From positions 1,178,001 to 1,242,000 of the forward strand of contig CAVVZI010000015.1 of assembly GCA_963752815.1 (NCBI GenBank): 64,000 nucleotides of DNA. Reading direction: 5' to 3'. This stretch comes from Sva-07 sp963752815 (GTDB lineage: Bacteria > Actinomycetota > Acidimicrobiia > Acidimicrobiales > Ilumatobacteraceae). A program made the translations under genes and the position numbers. The notes under the pieces are model-generated. The model saw only the letters and a list, made by a program, of their open reading frames with translations, made no database searches and was not told the DNA's origin. The stretch's first letter is position 1. Each line of letters opens with the position of its first letter. Positions 62,526 to 64,000 of this stretch are shown here, one piece after another.

Positions 62526-62565
62526 TGCAATTGCGTTCGGGCGGCGCGCGTGCTTGACTCCGGCA

Positions 62566-62967
62566 ATGCCTGAATCCGAAGACTCCGCTGAAATCGACGT
62601 GACCATCGAGACGGAGGTCGTCGATGTCGACGGTGACGGCGTCGCCGACATCGTCTCGCAGACCACGACCACGACGATCGATGTCGACGGTGATGGCATC
62701 GTCGACATCGTCGAGGTCAACACGATCACGGCCATCGACGTCGATGGCGACGGTGAGGCCGACATCATCGAGTCGACCACGGTCACCGGCGTCGACATCG
62801 ACGGTGACGGCGTGTTCGAGGAGGACGAGATCGCCGTGGAGGAGATCGTCGCCGTGCGCGAGGACCTCGTCGACGAGGACGACGCCGAGGACGAAGACGA
62901 CGCCGAGGACGATTCAGCGAACGCGGCCGCCGACGCCGACGACGACGCCGCCGCCGACGCCGACTGA
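62566..62967 (+). CDS. Highly acidic protein with repeated DxDxDG calcium-loop motifs
   Basis: A 133-residue protein built from four 19-20-residue units, each with DVDGDG(V/I/E)xDI or DIDGDG, matching the calcium-binding loop of dockerin/EF-hand or thrombospondin type-3 repeats. The linkers are Thr/Val-rich (VSQTTTTTID, EVNTITAID). The last 30 residues are almost only Asp, Glu and Ala. No signal peptide or membrane helix is seen. It should bind calcium; partner and place of action are unknown. It lies between the serine hydrolase and eutB. Confidence 0.75.
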   Translation: MPESEDSAEIDVTIETEVVDVDGDGVADIVSQTTTTTIDVDGDGIVDIVEVNTITAIDVDGDGEADIIESTTVTGVDIDGDGVFEEDEIAVEEIVAVREDLVDEDDAEDEDDAEDDSANAAADADDDAAADAD

Positions 62968-63003
62968 AAGCGACGAGGGCTCGGGCCAGGGCGGTCGGCC
63001 GGC

Positions 63004-64000
63004 ATGACGGGGACGCGCGGCGTCACCCTCGCCGGCCGGTCGTACCGCTTCGCGGACCTGCGCACGGTGCTGGCTCGGGCGTCGCCGCGGCGCTCGGGTG
63101 ACGAACTCGCCGGGATCGCGGCATCGTCGCAGGAGGAGCGCGTCGCCGCCCAGTACTGCCTCGCCGACGTCGAGTTGGCGGCCTTCCTCGACGAGCCGGT
63201 GGTCCCGTGGGAGATCGACGATGTCACGCGGCTGATCCACGACCAGCAGCGCGACGACGCGTTCGCGCCGATCCGCTCGATGACCGTCGGCGAGCTGCGC
63301 GACTGGCTGCTGTCGGACGAGACGACGACGACCGACCTGGCGGACGTTGCCTGGGGACTCACGCCCGAGATGGTCGCCGCGGTCAGCAAGATCATGGGGA
63401 ACCAGGACCTCGTCCTCGTCGCGTCGAAGTGTTCGAACGTGACGGCCTTCCGTTCCACGATCGGGCTTCCCGGGCGACTCGCGGTCCGGCTCCAGCCCAA
63501 CCATCCCACCGATGATCTGCGGGGGATCATGGCGGCGATCGTCGACGGCCTGCTCCTCGGATGCGGCGATGCGGTGATCGGCATCAACCCTGCGCTCGAC
63601 TCACCGCAGCACAACCGGCGGCTGCTCGACATGCTCGACGCGTTGATCGGGCGCTACGAGATCCCGACCCAGTCGTGCGTCCTCGCCCACGTGACGACCA
63701 CGCTGCGGGCGATCGACGACGGCGCGCCGGTCGACCTCGTGTTCCAGTCGATCGCCGGCACCGAGGCGACCAATCGGTCGTTCGGGATCACGCTCGACCT
63801 CCTCGCCGAGGCGCACGAAGCGGCCCGCTCGCTGCAACGCGGCACCGTCGGAACACAGGTGATGTACTTCGAGACCGGACAGGGTTCGTGTCTGTCGGCC
63901 GACGCGCACCACGGTGTCGATCAGCAGACGCTCGAGGCTCGCGCCTACGCCGTCGCCCGGCGATTCGATCCGCTCCTCGTCAACTCCGTCGTCGGGTTCA
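63004..64000 (+). CDS. eutB: Ethanolamine ammonia-lyase large subunit, partial
   Basis: The frame is open from ATG 63004 to the window edge, 332 residues of a family of about 460. GVTLAGRSYRFADLRTVLAR opens the protein; ALTPEMVAAVSKIMGNQDLV-type, RLQPNHPTDDLRGIMAAIVD, GCGDAVIGINPALDS, QSCVLAHVTTTLRAI, DLVFQSIAGTEATNRSFGI and MYFETGQGSCLSADAHHGVD are the characteristic EutB segments. With the EutC small subunit and adenosylcobalamin it cleaves ethanolamine to acetaldehyde and ammonia. EutC should lie just beyond the window. The C-terminus is cut by the window. Confidence 0.93.
   Translation, partial: MTGTRGVTLAGRSYRFADLRTVLARASPRRSGDELAGIAASSQEERVAAQYCLADVELAAFLDEPVVPWEIDDVTRLIHDQQRDDAFAPIRSMTVGELRDWLLSDETTTTDLADVAWGLTPEMVAAVSKIMGNQDLVLVASKCSNVTAFRSTIGLPGRLAVRLQPNHPTDDLRGIMAAIVDGLLLGCGDAVIGINPALDSPQHNRRLLDMLDALIGRYEIPTQSCVLAHVTTTLRAIDDGAPVDLVFQSIAGTEATNRSFGITLDLLAEAHEAARSLQRGTVGTQVMYFETGQGSCLSADAHHGVDQQTLEARAYAVARRFDPLLVNSVVGF

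Noticed and set aside
1..64000. rRNA, tRNA, transposase and phage genes
   Set aside because: None was recognised by reading; small tRNAs could not be excluded without a covariance search.

Overview
The window is very GC-rich, strongly G/C-biased at third codon positions and packed with genes on both strands, usually separated by a few to about 200 bases. The gene families (SCO6745 and SCO4226 families, a DGPF protein beside an ECF42-type sigma factor, DUF222/HNH nuclease, many SDR, TauD and TetR proteins, a secreted protein with ~115-residue repeats ahead of DUF3048) point to an actinobacterium. My best guess is the class Acidimicrobiia, perhaps near Ilumatobacter, inferred from gene content and not tested. 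I saw no rRNA, tRNA, CRISPR array, insertion sequence or phage, and no gene-free stretch longer than 300 bases.

Layout. 1-6.9 kb holds general metabolism: a partial SCO6745-family gene, a RibD-like reductase, a globin with a secreted hydrolase, an SDR-patatin pair, and a PPOX / YkvA / DinB trio. 6.96-10.6 kb is a compact minus-strand cluster of DUF1326 protein, DUF2182 membrane protein, Tat-exported multicopper oxidase and small membrane protein, with inverted repeats ahead of its first and third genes: a candidate metal-handling system. 10.7-17.5 kb has an HTH-nucleotidyltransferase, a GNAT, a secreted M28 peptidase, a membrane protein and a DGPF/ECF42 pair. 17.6-25.1 kb groups an ABC exporter, a B12-binding radical SAM enzyme, two GT4 glycosyltransferases, a large nucleotidyltransferase and an HPr-kinase-like protein: a possible surface-glycan or peptide-tailoring locus with no obvious precursor. 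25.2-30 kb has a thiol peroxidase-like protein with an AraC regulator, MsrA and an NfeD/SPFH membrane pair.

30.2-45.9 kb reads as a sulfur island: a sulfonate-type ABC importer interleaved with TauD-family dioxygenases (three in all), two Rrf2 regulators without cysteines, and sulfate activation by CysD and a CysN-CysC fusion. An amidohydrolase, two small proteins, the repeat/DUF3048 protein and a sarcosine-oxidase-like enzyme lie inside it. The importer would bring in organosulfur compounds, the TauD enzymes would release sulfite, and CysD/CysNC would activate inorganic sulfate. 45.9-64 kb holds an HNH nuclease, LtrA protein, enoyl-CoA hydratase and acyl-CoA synthetase, GpsA, an XRE-cupin regulator divergent from a FAD oxidoreductase-methyltransferase fusion, a PhyH dioxygenase, an aldo/keto reductase, an ATP-grasp/hydrolase pair, a TetR-controlled amidohydrolase/serine-hydrolase operon, a calcium-loop repeat protein and the start of ethanolamine ammonia-lyase (EutB).

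A technical point matters to every reader. Nine otherwise well-conserved genes between 20.5 and 46.9 kb are broken by a single extra base each, including CysD and CysN. All nine are +1 insertions and none is a deletion, which looks like consensus sequencing error rather than gene decay. These genes are given as full-length CDS with the break position noted.
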